Of a stretch of 64,000 nucleotides of DNA, positions 8,853-17,266 are shown one piece after another. The notes below the pieces were generated by a model. It made no database searches and had not been told where the DNA came from. It was given only the letters and a program-made list of their open reading frames with translations. The position numbers were made by a program, and so were the translations under genes. Within the stretch, counting starts at the first letter, position 1. Every line of letters begins with the position of its first letter. Where the stretch lies: NCBI RefSeq assembly GCF_008923205.2, contig NZ_WBMS02000007.1, forward strand, positions 124,001 through 188,000, in the 5' to 3' direction. This stretch comes from Actinomadura physcomitrii. Lineage in GTDB: Bacteria > Actinomycetota > Actinomycetes > Streptosporangiales > Streptosporangiaceae.

Positions 8853-8863
8853 ACTGTTACTTC
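8835..8863 (+). promoter_or_regulatory. Promoter of the SDR/enoyl-CoA hydratase/NmrA operon with a spacer operator
   Basis: TTGACG (8835-8840), a 17-nt spacer, and TACTTC (8858-8863). The spacer ends with ATAGTTAAACTGT (8845-8857), a near-perfect palindrome with core GTTAAAC. The site overlaps the stop codon of the upstream dehydrogenase gene. Confidence 0.65.
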
Positions 8864-8900
8864 TATATAGCTCTTTAAGGTCGCTGTGGCCCTCGCTGTC

Positions 8901-8937
8901 GCCGACCCGGCCCCCGTGGTGCGGGGGACGGGTCGGC
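8901..8937 (+). terminator. Strong hairpin between the acyl-CoA dehydrogenase and SDR genes
   Basis: Fifteen-base arms GCCGACCCGGCCCCC (8901-8915) and GGGGGACGGGTCGGC (8923-8937) pair with one mismatch around a 7-nt loop. It could end upstream readthrough. Because it lies downstream of the promoter at 8835-8863, it also falls within the leader of the SDR operon. Confidence 0.6.
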
Positions 8938-8975
8938 GCCCGCAGAACCCACCGCCGCACAGGAGGGACCCGGAC

Positions 8976-9755
8976 GTGCCGACCCCGCATCCTCTCGACC
9001 TGAGCGGCCGTGTGGCCCTCGTCACGGGAGGCAACTCCGGCATCGGCCTCGGCATGGCGGAGGGGCTGGCCCGCGCCGGCGCCGACGTGTGCGTCTGGGG
9101 CCGTGACCGCGACAAGAACAGGGCCGCGGTCGAACGCCTCACCGCACATGGCCACCGGGCCACCGCCGACACGATCGACATCGGCGACGAGGACGCCGTC
9201 GTCTCGGGCTTCGGCCGCCTGATCGAAGAGTACGGGCGCCTGGACGCCTGCTTCGCCAACGCGGCCCTCGCCAACGCCATGACCAACCCCCGCTTCCTCG
9301 ACTCGACGCTTCAGCAGTGGCGGCATCTCATGCGCGTCGACCTGGAGGGCGCCTACCTCACCACCCGTGAGGCGGCACGGCACATGGTCGATCTGGGCAA
9401 CGGCGGCAGCATCGTCGTCACCTCGAGCATCGCGGCCCTCTTCGGAGCACCCCGCGAAGAGGCTTATTCCGCGGCCAAGGGAGCCCTGCTGTCGCTGTCC
9501 CGCTCCCTCGCCGTGGAGTTCGGCCGGTACGGCATCCGGGCCAATGCCGTGCTCCCCGGATGGACGCGTTCGCCCGTCTTCGACGGCTGGCTCGAGAACC
9601 CGGCGGTCGGCGAAAAGGTGATGGCGCGAATACCCCTGCGACGCTGGGGCACACCGGACGACTGGGCGGGCGTCGCCATCTACCTCGCCAGCCCGGCCTC
9701 GTCCTTCCATACCGGGGACTGCCTGCGCATCGACGGCGGATACGGGATCTTCTGA
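8976..9755 (+). CDS. SDR family oxidoreductase
   Basis: A 259-residue SDR with TGGNSGIG, an unusual NAALANAM in place of NNAG, Ser in TSSIAAL, and the catalytic YSAAKGA. The WGRD after beta-2 fits NADP. The GTG start at 8976 is chosen for its AGGAGGGA site; an upstream start would add a proline-rich tail that does not look like an SDR. It overlaps the next start by one base (TGATG), forming an operon with the enoyl-CoA hydratase. Confidence 0.82.
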   Translation: MPTPHPLDLSGRVALVTGGNSGIGLGMAEGLARAGADVCVWGRDRDKNRAAVERLTAHGHRATADTIDIGDEDAVVSGFGRLIEEYGRLDACFANAALANAMTNPRFLDSTLQQWRHLMRVDLEGAYLTTREAARHMVDLGNGGSIVVTSSIAALFGAPREEAYSAAKGALLSLSRSLAVEFGRYGIRANAVLPGWTRSPVFDGWLENPAVGEKVMARIPLRRWGTPDDWAGVAIYLASPASSFHTGDCLRIDGGYGIF

Positions 9756-10495
9756 TGCCCGCGACGACCCGAGACGACGGCACCGTCCTGCTCACCGAGG
9801 CGGCGGGCGGCGTGATGACGCTGACCCTCAACAGGCCCGAGGCCCGCAACGCCCTGTCCCCCGAGCTCGTCACCGCCCTCGACGCCGCGCTCACCCGGTT
9901 CGAGAAGGACGACGGCATCCGCGCCGCCGTGATCACCGGGCGAGGGCCGGCCTTCTGCGCCGGGCTCGACCTGAAGGTCTTCGCCGCGGCCGGAGCGGAC
10001 CGCCGGTCCGTCGGAGACCTGCTCCGCCGGTTCGGCCGGCTCGCCAAGCCCGTCGTCGGGGCCGTCAACGGACCGGCGGTGGCGGGCGGTCTCGAACTGG
10101 CCCTCGGCTGCGACTTCCTGATCGGCGGACCGAGGGCGATGTTCGCCGACACCCATGTCCGCATCGGCGCCTTCCCCGGCGGCGGGATGACCGCGAGGCT
10201 CGAACGGGCCGTCGGTGTCCGGACGGCGAAGGCCATGAGCCTGGCCGGGCTCCGCCTCGACGCCGGGGCGGCGCTCCGGGCGGGCCTGCTCGCCGAGGTC
10301 GTCGAGAACGACGCGCTCCTCGCGCGAGCTCACGAGCTGGCCGGAGCCATCGCCGCGGCAAAGCCGGAACTCGTCGCCGTCGTCAACAGGCTCTACGACG
10401 AGAACGGCGACCTCTCCCTGGACGACGCGCTGGCCGCCGAAGAGGACGAGCTCGAACGCTGGCGCAGCACCCAGCCCTCGAAATGGTCCGTCTGA
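9755..10495 (+). CDS. Enoyl-CoA hydratase/isomerase family protein
   Basis: A 246-residue crotonase-fold protein. The oxyanion-hole segments are FCAGLDLKVF and GPAVAGGLELALGCD. At the first catalytic glutamate position of true hydratases the loop reads GGGMTARL, so the classical Glu pair is not evident and the protein may be an isomerase or another crotonase-type enzyme. It starts inside the stop of the SDR gene and is followed 19 nt later by the NmrA-like gene. Confidence 0.82.
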   Translation: MPATTRDDGTVLLTEAAGGVMTLTLNRPEARNALSPELVTALDAALTRFEKDDGIRAAVITGRGPAFCAGLDLKVFAAAGADRRSVGDLLRRFGRLAKPVVGAVNGPAVAGGLELALGCDFLIGGPRAMFADTHVRIGAFPGGGMTARLERAVGVRTAKAMSLAGLRLDAGAALRAGLLAEVVENDALLARAHELAGAIAAAKPELVAVVNRLYDENGDLSLDDALAAEEDELERWRSTQPSKWSV

Positions 10496-10514
10496 GCCGC
10501 TGAAGGGGAGCTGA

Positions 10515-11471
10515 ATGGAGAAGGACCCGTCAGGCCGCGACGCGGACCTCACCGTCATGGTCACCGGCGCGACCGGCATGCAGGGCGGTGCGGTGGCCCG
10601 ATCACTGCGACACGCGGGGATCAGGGTCGTCGCGCTGGTACGCGATCCAGCGAGCGCCGCGGCACGCGCACTCCGAGCGGGAGACATCTCTTTGGCGGTC
10701 GGGGATTTCGATGCTCCCGCCTCACTCGAGGAGGCGTGCGCCGGCTGCACATCGGTGTTCTCGGTGCAGCCCGCCCCGTTCGCCGACCCGGATTCCGAGA
10801 GGCGGCAGGCACGCGCCCTGATCGACGCTGCCCGCGCGGCGGGTGTCGTCCACCTGGTCCATACCTCCGTGTCCGGAACGGGGTGGCGTGCACACCATCC
10901 CGCCGTCGACGCCGGTGAAATGCGCAACTACTGGGACAGCAAGGAGGACGTGGAGGCGCTGGTCCGCTCCGCGGGCTTCAACGCCTACACCATCTTCAAA
11001 CCGGCCTTCTTCATGGAGAACTTCCTGCCTCCGAAAACCGGGCACATGTTCCCCCACCTCGCCGGCGGCGAGCTCGTCGTCGCCACGGACGAGAACACCG
11101 AGGTCGCCCTCGTCGCCGCCGGCGATCTCGGGTGCGCCGTCACGGCCGCCGTCACAGATCGGCGGCGCTTCGAAGGCGCCGAGATCGAACTCGGCGGCGA
11201 CACGCGTACCTTCCCCGAGATCGCGGCGACCATCGCGGAGGTCACCGGCGCACCCGTGTCGCCGCGCTGCCTGCCCCGCCCGGAGGTGGACGCCCGCATG
11301 GGCCGCCGGTCGTGGTCGGCGACGCAGGCATGGTTCGACGGCGTCGGCTACCCGGCACGTCCGCACCACGCCGCGGCATACGGCTTGGACCTCACCGGCT
11401 TCAGGCACTGGGCCGTCCAGCACCGAGATGAACTGCGAGCCGCACGGAACGTCAACAGCCCGCGCGTATGA
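10515..11471 (+). CDS. NmrA-like NAD(P)-binding protein
   Basis: A 318-residue atypical SDR with the Rossmann motif VTGATGMQGGAV at the N-terminus and an ALVRDP segment after beta-2 typical of NADP-binding NmrA/HSCARG proteins. There is no Y-x3-K pair in the classical place. Members act as redox sensors or as enzymes such as isoflavone-reductase-like reductases. GAAGGGGAG lies before the ATG. It is third in the operon and converges on the large molybdenum hydroxylase gene with a 27-bp gap. Confidence 0.75.
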   Translation: MEKDPSGRDADLTVMVTGATGMQGGAVARSLRHAGIRVVALVRDPASAAARALRAGDISLAVGDFDAPASLEEACAGCTSVFSVQPAPFADPDSERRQARALIDAARAAGVVHLVHTSVSGTGWRAHHPAVDAGEMRNYWDSKEDVEALVRSAGFNAYTIFKPAFFMENFLPPKTGHMFPHLAGGELVVATDENTEVALVAAGDLGCAVTAAVTDRRRFEGAEIELGGDTRTFPEIAATIAEVTGAPVSPRCLPRPEVDARMGRRSWSATQAWFDGVGYPARPHHAAAYGLDLTGFRHWAVQHRDELRAARNVNSPRV

Positions 11472-11498
11472 CAACGGGTCGCACCTCGCGGCCCTGCA

Positions 11499-13946
11499 CT
11501 ACGAGGGTGTCTCGTCCGCCGTGGCAGATTCGGCGGCCTCAATGATCTCCAGGATCCGATCGGGTGAGAGCGACTGCCCGTTCACCGTCGCGCCGAGCGG
11601 TGCGAGCGCGTCGCGGACGGCGTTGACCAGCGCGGCGGGCGAGGCGATGGCGCCTCCCTCGCCGAGGCCTTTGTGGCCGCCGGGCGTCGTGGACGGCGTG
11701 ACGACGTGCCCGTACTCCAGGTCGGGCACCTCCGCGGCGGTCGGGACGAGATAGTCCATGAACGTCGTCGTCGTGGGGTTGCCGTCGGAGTCGTAGATCA
11801 TGTGCTCGTAGAACACGCCGCCGATGCCCTGCACCACGCCGCCGGCGATCTGCCCTTCCACGACCATCGGGTTGATCATGTTCCCGCAGTCCTCGGAGAC
11901 CACGTAGCGGAGGATGTCCACCTTGCCGGTCTCGCGGTCGATTTCGATGGTGACGGCGTGGCAGGCGTTAGAGAACATGAACAGCGGGGCCTTGTACCGC
12001 CTGGAGACCTCAAGGCCGGGCTCGCTGCCGGGCGGCAGCGCGTCGGTGTCGAAGTACGCGAGGCCGGCGATCTCCGCGAGCGTCACGGTCGGTCCTCCCG
12101 GGACGCCGCGCACGCCGACCACGGCGTCCACCATCTCGACGTCGGACGGGCTCGCCTCCAGCATGTGGGCTGCGATACCGAGGACGCGTTCGCGCATCAG
12201 CGCCGCGGCGGCGTGGGCCGCGCCCCCGGCTACCGCGCCGGTCCGGCTGCCGCCCGTGCCCGGCCCGTACGGCGTCGCGGCGGAGTCGCCCTGGACGATC
12301 CGCACGTCGTCGATCGGCACGCCCAGTTCGTCGGCGACGACCTGCGCCATCGTCGTCTCGACACTCTGCCCGTGGCTTCCGGTCCCCATGGAGACGTTGA
12401 CCTTGCCGCTGGGCTCGACGCGTATCGTCGCCGCCTCGGTGCTCAGGTTGCCGAAACCGAACTGCGGCTCGACGTACAGGGACAGCCCGACGCCCAGCAG
12501 CCGGCCTTGAGCCCTTGCCTCCTCCTGCTCGCGGCGGAACCGCCCGTAGCCGATGAGTTCGGCCGCCTGTTCCAGCGTCTCGGCCGGGCTGATCGTCTCG
12601 TAGACGAGGGTGCTCGGCGAGGTGAAAGGCAGTTCCTCGCGCGAGATGACGTTGCGCCGCCGCATTTCCAGCGGATCGATCCCCAGCTTCCGTGCCACCA
12701 CGTCCATCATCTGTTCGCGGCCGGTGGTCTCCATCATCCACGGGCCGCGGTACGCACAGCGTCCGCAGGTGTTCGTGTACACCGCACGCCCGGTGTACTT
12801 CACCGATCCGGGGCCGGCCCAGCGGTACGGACCGGGGAACATCCCGGCGGCACTCCCGGCCGCCGACCCGTTGCCGGGGTACGGATAGGCGCCCACGTCC
12901 TCCAGGTGGTCGGCCCTGCCCGCGAGCAGCACGCCCCGGTCGTCGGTGGCGACCATGATCTCGATCCGCTCCTCGCGCGCGTGCCCGCCGCCGATAAGGT
13001 TCTCGGCCCGGTCCTCGATCCACTTGAGAGGGCGGCCGCCGATCAGCCGCGACGCGATGACGACGGCGTGCTCCTCGCGCATCGGGAACATCTTCTGCCC
13101 GAACGAGCCGCCGACATCACCCATCGTGACGTGGATGGCGTCTTCGGGAATGCCCAGCATGCGCGAGTAGAACAGGCGCGGTTCGTGCACGCCCTGCCCG
13201 GAGAGGGTCAGTTCGAGCCGCCGCGTCCAGGGATCCCATCGCGCGACCACGCCGCGGGTCTCCATGGGGACGCACAGGTACCGGTGCTGGTCGAAGGTCT
13301 CGGTGAACACGTGGGGCGCCGTATCGAAGCGCTCCTCGAAGCCCGGGATGTCGGCGGTCGGGACCTCTTCGGCGATGTTGTCCGCCAACTCGGGATGCAC
13401 GCGCGGGGCGCCCTCGGCCAGGGCCGCCGCGAACCCGACGACGGGGTCCTCCACGTCGATGTCCACGTCGACGAGTTCGGCGGCGTCCTCGGCCAGGTAG
13501 CGCGATTCGGCGACGACCAGCGCGATGGGCTCGCCCACGTACCGGACGTCGGTGTCGGCCAGAACCCGGCCGGGCGTGCCGACCGACTGCGGTCCGGTCA
13601 TCGTCTGCCAGAACTGGTGGGAGGGCGAGTTCACCTCGGCGGCGGTCAGGACCGCGACCACACCGGGCATCTCCCGTGCCGCGTCCACGTCGAGTCCGAC
13701 GATCCTGCCGCGGGCGACGGTGCTGCGTACGAAGGCGACGTGCACGGTGCCCGGTGGATTCAGATCGTCCACGTACCGTCCTCGCCCGGTGATCAGGCGG
13801 GCGTCCTCACGGCGCGGCATCCGCCGCCCCACCCAGCGTGCGGCCGTGGCGCCGCCGAACGGCCCCGCCTGGTCGCCGTTCGCGCCGACGACCGGGTTCT
13901 CTCGCGCCGTACGCGCCGGTTCCGTGCCCAACGAGTCCGTGCTCAC
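11499..13946 (-). CDS. Molybdenum hydroxylase large subunit (CoxL/xanthine dehydrogenase family)
   Basis: An 815-residue molybdopterin-cytosine-dinucleotide subunit. It begins with the GRRMPRREDARLITGRG-type segment typical of CoxL-like proteins and carries GGSFGQKM, the active-site loop CAYRGPW (form II-like, not the VAYRCSFR of true CO dehydrogenase), GTGSHGQS and GLGEGGAI. It therefore more likely hydroxylates an organic substrate than CO. The GTG at 13946 overlaps the stop of the small subunit (GTGA). Gene order in the leftward operon is medium, small, large. Confidence 0.88.
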   Translation of the reverse strand: MSTDSLGTEPARTARENPVVGANGDQAGPFGGATAARWVGRRMPRREDARLITGRGRYVDDLNPPGTVHVAFVRSTVARGRIVGLDVDAAREMPGVVAVLTAAEVNSPSHQFWQTMTGPQSVGTPGRVLADTDVRYVGEPIALVVAESRYLAEDAAELVDVDIDVEDPVVGFAAALAEGAPRVHPELADNIAEEVPTADIPGFEERFDTAPHVFTETFDQHRYLCVPMETRGVVARWDPWTRRLELTLSGQGVHEPRLFYSRMLGIPEDAIHVTMGDVGGSFGQKMFPMREEHAVVIASRLIGGRPLKWIEDRAENLIGGGHAREERIEIMVATDDRGVLLAGRADHLEDVGAYPYPGNGSAAGSAAGMFPGPYRWAGPGSVKYTGRAVYTNTCGRCAYRGPWMMETTGREQMMDVVARKLGIDPLEMRRRNVISREELPFTSPSTLVYETISPAETLEQAAELIGYGRFRREQEEARAQGRLLGVGLSLYVEPQFGFGNLSTEAATIRVEPSGKVNVSMGTGSHGQSVETTMAQVVADELGVPIDDVRIVQGDSAATPYGPGTGGSRTGAVAGGAAHAAAALMRERVLGIAAHMLEASPSDVEMVDAVVGVRGVPGGPTVTLAEIAGLAYFDTDALPPGSEPGLEVSRRYKAPLFMFSNACHAVTIEIDRETGKVDILRYVVSEDCGNMINPMVVEGQIAGGVVQGIGGVFYEHMIYDSDGNPTTTTFMDYLVPTAAEVPDLEYGHVVTPSTTPGGHKGLGEGGAIASPAALVNAVRDALAPLGATVNGQSLSPDRILEIIEAAESATADETPS

Positions 13947-14452
13947 CGACGTCCCATCTCCTCGGCCGCCGCCTTCACGGCGCGGATGATCCCCTGGTAG
14001 CCGGTGCACCGGCACAGGTTCCCGGACAGTCCGTCCCTGATCTCCTCTTCACCGGGAGCCGGATTGTCGCGGAGGAAGGCCGTCACCGAGAGGACGAACC
14101 CTGGCGTGCAGAAGCCGCACTGCAGCCCATGATGTTCGCGGAAGGCCCGCTGAACCGCTGTCAGCGAGTCGGCGTCCGCCGCGAGCCCCTCGATGGTCGT
14201 GACCTCGGCTCCCTCGGCCTGGACGGCGAAGACCAGGCATGCCCGCACGGCCGCACCGTCCAGCAGGACGGTGCAGGCGCCGCAGACGCCGTGCTCGCAG
14301 CCCAGATGGGTCCCGGTGAGCCCGAGATCCTCGCGCAGCGTGTCGGCGAGCGTCTTCCGCGGCTCGACCCGGACTCTCCGAGCCTCGCCGTTCACCGTCA
14401 GGGCCACCTCCATCTCGGTGCCGGCGTCCTGCGTCGCGGTGATCTCAGCCAT
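13943..14452 (-). CDS. Molybdenum hydroxylase small (2Fe-2S) subunit, CoxS family
   Basis: A 169-residue electron-transfer subunit. The plant-type cluster motif is CEHGVCGACTVLLDG with a following Cys (about residues 52-72), and the second cluster motif is CGFCTPGF with CRCTGY (about 112-150). It passes electrons from the Mo centre to the FAD subunit. Its start overlaps the medium-subunit stop by 8 nt and its stop overlaps the large-subunit start. Confidence 0.92.
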   Translation of the reverse strand: MAEITATQDAGTEMEVALTVNGEARRVRVEPRKTLADTLREDLGLTGTHLGCEHGVCGACTVLLDGAAVRACLVFAVQAEGAEVTTIEGLAADADSLTAVQRAFREHHGLQCGFCTPGFVLSVTAFLRDNPAPGEEEIRDGLSGNLCRCTGYQGIIRAVKAAAEEMGRR

Positions 14453-15314
14453 GGTCCGCCTCCTTCAGAGCCGTCGAGAGAGCACGTGCGACGAGCGCCG
14501 CGCCGACCTTCGCGCGGTAGTGCGTCCCCGCGTGCACGTCCGAGGGCGGGTCGGTGCCGGCCACCGCCTGGGCGCCCACGTCGTCGAGATCGAGCGCGGC
14601 CGCCTCCGAGCCCGTGAGCGAGCGTTCGACAGCCTCGGCCCGCAGCGGCACGCTTCCCATCCCGATCAGGCCGATGGCGACCCGGCTGATCCGTCCGGCG
14701 TCGACCTGGACGCCGCACACGGCCCCGGCCAAGGCGAAGTCACCATGGCGGCGTGCGACCTCGGCCACCGCGAACCCGCTGCGCGGCCTCCATATCGGGA
14801 ATCTGACCGCGACGAGCAGTTCGTCCGGTTCCAATGCCGTGGTGAAGAGAGTCCGGAAGAAGGCGGCGGCCGCCACGCGACGCGTGCCGTCGGGCCCGGC
14901 CAGCTCGAACTCGGCATCGAGAGCGCGAGCCACCGCCGGCAGTTCGGCCGCGGCGTCCGCGTGCGCGAGCGACCCGCCCAGGGTGCCCCGGTTGCGAATC
15001 TGGAAGTGCCCGATGTACGGGGCCGCTCGCGCGAGCAACGGCACCGCCGCCGCCACCACCGGATCTCGCTCCAGGGCGACGTGTCGCGTCGTAGCACCCA
15101 CGACCAGCGTCCCGTTCTCGCGGCGCACCCCGCCGAGCCCGGCGACCCGGTTGACGTCGACCACCTGCTCCGGCCGGGCGAGCCGGAGGGCCATCATGGG
15201 GACCAGGCTCTGGCCGCCCGCCAGCACCTTGGCATCGTCGCCGAGTTCGGAGAGCAGAGCGGTGGCCTCGGCCACGTCGGCCGGTGCGTGATAGCCGAAG
15301 GGAGCGGGTTTCAT
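14445..15314 (-). CDS. Molybdenum hydroxylase medium (FAD) subunit, CoxM family
   Basis: A 289-residue FAD-binding subunit with the family motifs AGGQSLVPMMALRL and RNRGTLGGSLAHADAAAE. It accepts electrons from the 2Fe-2S subunit. The ATG at 15314 has AAGGAGT upstream and is preferred over an ATG nine codons earlier that lacks a good site. It is the first gene of the leftward operon and is preceded by an AT-rich promoter region at 15361-15390. Confidence 0.9.
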   Translation of the reverse strand: MKPAPFGYHAPADVAEATALLSELGDDAKVLAGGQSLVPMMALRLARPEQVVDVNRVAGLGGVRRENGTLVVGATTRHVALERDPVVAAAVPLLARAAPYIGHFQIRNRGTLGGSLAHADAAAELPAVARALDAEFELAGPDGTRRVAAAAFFRTLFTTALEPDELLVAVRFPIWRPRSGFAVAEVARRHGDFALAGAVCGVQVDAGRISRVAIGLIGMGSVPLRAEAVERSLTGSEAAALDLDDVGAQAVAGTDPPSDVHAGTHYRAKVGAALVARALSTALKEADHG

Positions 15315-15372
15315 CGGAGTGGACTCCTTCGCACGCGGCACCGGCCGCTGGGATCGTTGAGGATAAAATACA

Positions 15373-15385
15373 CTAATCTAACTAT
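15373..15385 (-). promoter_or_regulatory. Half-conserved spacer element upstream of the Mo-hydroxylase operon
   Basis: Reading leftward, ATAGTTAGATTAG keeps the left half of the cluster's ATAGTTNAACTAT element, in an AT-rich island between the divergent coxM-like and hydrolase genes. The flanking hexamers (CTCTTT and TGTATT) are poor promoter matches, so strand assignment is tentative. Confidence 0.4.
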
Positions 15386-15454
15386 TTTTAAAGAGCTCCG
15401 ACCGGAAACGGCGCTTGCTTCGGCGGCTTCCGGGAACGGTGCTCTACCCGGTCA

Positions 15455-15477
15455 GGCGTGGTCGCATGGACCACGCC
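15455..15477 (+). promoter_or_regulatory. Leader hairpin ahead of the hydrolase ribosome binding site
   Basis: Perfect 9-bp arms GGCGTGGTC (15455-15463) and GACCACGCC (15469-15477) with a 5-nt loop, ending 5 nt before the GAAGGAGG site. A 10-codon reading frame (ATG 15466 to TGA 15498) begins inside the loop and ends overlapping the hydrolase GTG. Confidence 0.4.
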
Positions 15478-15494
15478 GAGGCGAAGGAGGCCCG

Positions 15495-16397
15495 GTGAGC
15501 ACAGCGCAGGCGGCACTCAAGGTTCCTTGCGACGGCGAGGTCGTGCTGGCGGCCGACGCGTACGGCGACGAGGCCCATCCGCCCGTCGTCCTGCTGCACG
15601 GCGGCGGCCAGACCCGCCACTCCTGGCGGGCGACCGCGCGCGACCTCGGCGACGCCGGATGGTACGCGCTGGCCGTCGACCTGCGCGGCCACGGAGAGAG
15701 CGGCTGGTCTCCGGACGGGCGCTACGGCCTGGACACCTTCGCCGGCGACGTGGTCCGGATCGTGGAATTCCTCGGCCGCGCTCCCGTCCTCGTCGGCGCC
15801 TCCCTCGGCGGCAACGCGTCGCTGGCGGCGCTCGGGCATCGGCCGGAGCTCGCGCTCGGCCTGGTGCTCGTCGACGTCTCGCCGTTCCTCCAGCCCAAGG
15901 GGACCGGCCGGATCAGCGAGTTCATGAGCAGCGGCGCCGAGGGGTTCGCATCGCTGGAGGAGGCCGCGGACGCCGTCGCCGCCTACCTCCCGCACCGGCC
16001 GCGTCCCAAGAGCGTCGAAGGGCTGCGCAAGAACCTCCGTGAGGTGGACGGCCGGTTCTTCTGGCACTGGGACCCCGCCTTTCTCCGCTCCCCGCGCGAC
16101 CAGGCAGTCCAGCGCGACAAGCTCATCGACCCGGCACGGCTCGGCGCGGCGGCGATGTCCTTGCGCGTCCCTACGCTGCTGGTGCGCGGCGGTGAGTCCG
16201 ACGTGCTCAGCGTCGCCGACTCCAAGCGCTTCCTCGAACTCGTGCCGCACGCCGAGTTCGCCAGCGTCAAGGGCGCCCACCACATGGTCGCCGGGGACGA
16301 CAACGCCGTGTTCGACCGCGTCCTCGGCGACTTCTTGGAGCGCCGCGTCAGGTCGCGCATGCGGCTGTTCGACCAGGCCGCGACGGAAGACCGGTAG
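15495..16397 (+). CDS. Alpha/beta-fold hydrolase
   Basis: A 300-residue alpha/beta hydrolase with HGGGQTRHSW (oxyanion hole), the nucleophile elbow GASLGGN (Ser about residue 106) and a late catalytic His in KGAHHMV. Related enzymes hydrolyse esters, thioesters or C-C bonds (meta-cleavage type). The GTG at 15495 is chosen for GAAGGAGG eight bases upstream. It is transcribed away from the Mo-hydroxylase operon and converges on the CoxG-like gene. Confidence 0.82.
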   Translation: MSTAQAALKVPCDGEVVLAADAYGDEAHPPVVLLHGGGQTRHSWRATARDLGDAGWYALAVDLRGHGESGWSPDGRYGLDTFAGDVVRIVEFLGRAPVLVGASLGGNASLAALGHRPELALGLVLVDVSPFLQPKGTGRISEFMSSGAEGFASLEEAADAVAAYLPHRPRPKSVEGLRKNLREVDGRFFWHWDPAFLRSPRDQAVQRDKLIDPARLGAAAMSLRVPTLLVRGGESDVLSVADSKRFLELVPHAEFASVKGAHHMVAGDDNAVFDRVLGDFLERRVRSRMRLFDQAATEDR

Positions 16398-16480
16398 CCG
16401 ATCCGGATCAGCCTGTGGAGGCCGTCACCGAAAGGCTTCCGCAGGCGCGTCCGGCCTCGCCCCGGCGGCGGGCTCCCGCC

Positions 16481-17146
16481 TCACCTGCCGCGACGGCGAG
16501 CAACCCAGGCCAGGAGGACGAAGGCGGCGCCGAGCAACGGAAGCGCCCGTTTCGCGACCGGCCAAGCCGCCGTCCTGATCAGGTCCAGGTCGGCAGAGGC
16601 CGAGGGCCGCGCCGACGGGGTCGTCGGCACCTCACCGGCGCTCGGAAGATCGGCGCGCGAGACGGCGTCGCTCACCTCCTCGGTCGGCGCCATCGTCACC
16701 GGCGGTGCCGCCACCTCCTCGGCGAGCGCGTCCGCGAACTGGCCGAGAAGGGCCGAGCTGACATCGGCCAGGATGCCGCGACCGAACTGGGCCGGGCGTC
16801 CGGTGATCGCCAGATCGGTCCGGACGAGGACCAGCGTCTCGGGCCCCTGGGCCGTGAGAGTCGCGGTGATGGTCGCCTTCGCGGTCCCGCTACCCCTGGC
16901 CTCCCTCCCGGAGGCCGCGATGACCACGCGGTGAGCGTCCTCGTCCTTCTCCGTGAACGACGCCTTCCCCCGGTAGACCACCGAGATGGGGCCGAGGCGC
17001 ACCTTCACGCGCCCGGTGAAAGTGTCGGCGTCGGCCGACTCGAGCGTCGCGCCCGGCATGCACGGCGCGATCCGCTCGACGTCGAGAAGCACCTTCCACG
17101 CCTCGTCGACGCCCACGGGCACCGTGAACCGGTTCTCCAACTCCAT
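16481..17146 (-). CDS. CoxG family membrane-anchored SRPBCC protein
   Basis: A 221-residue protein. Residues 1-150 form a CoxG/SRPBCC lipid-binding fold (ends in GRPAQFGRGILADV, typical of CoxG), followed by an Ala/Pro/Thr-rich linker and a C-terminal hydrophobic segment (about 198-215) capped by Arg residues. In Oligotropha, CoxG anchors CO dehydrogenase to the cytoplasmic membrane. Here it probably docks the neighbouring Mo-hydroxylase. It is transcribed separately from that operon, from an AT-rich start region near 17220-17245. Confidence 0.85.
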   Translation of the reverse strand: MELENRFTVPVGVDEAWKVLLDVERIAPCMPGATLESADADTFTGRVKVRLGPISVVYRGKASFTEKDEDAHRVVIAASGREARGSGTAKATITATLTAQGPETLVLVRTDLAITGRPAQFGRGILADVSSALLGQFADALAEEVAAPPVTMAPTEEVSDAVSRADLPSAGEVPTTPSARPSASADLDLIRTAAWPVAKRALPLLGAAFVLLAWVARRRGR

Positions 17147-17266
17147 GTGCTCTCCTCCTCATGCCGCCGACCCGGCGCCCGCGACGGGGTGGCCCTGCGC
17201 CGCAGAACCCAAGGGACGTACGATAAAATAATATTACTGATTTGACCTATGATTGCGGGAGTGCGC

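Noticed and set aside
11499..17146. CO dehydrogenase operon for carbon monoxide oxidation
   Set aside because: The large-subunit loop is CAYRGPW, not the form I signature, and no other CO-oxidation accessory gene such as coxD/E/F is present.
17222..17245. A further copy of the spacer operator near the CoxG and thioesterase starts
   Set aside because: The AT-rich stretch matches the element at only about 7 of 12 positions and no convincing -35/-10 pair flanks it on either strand.
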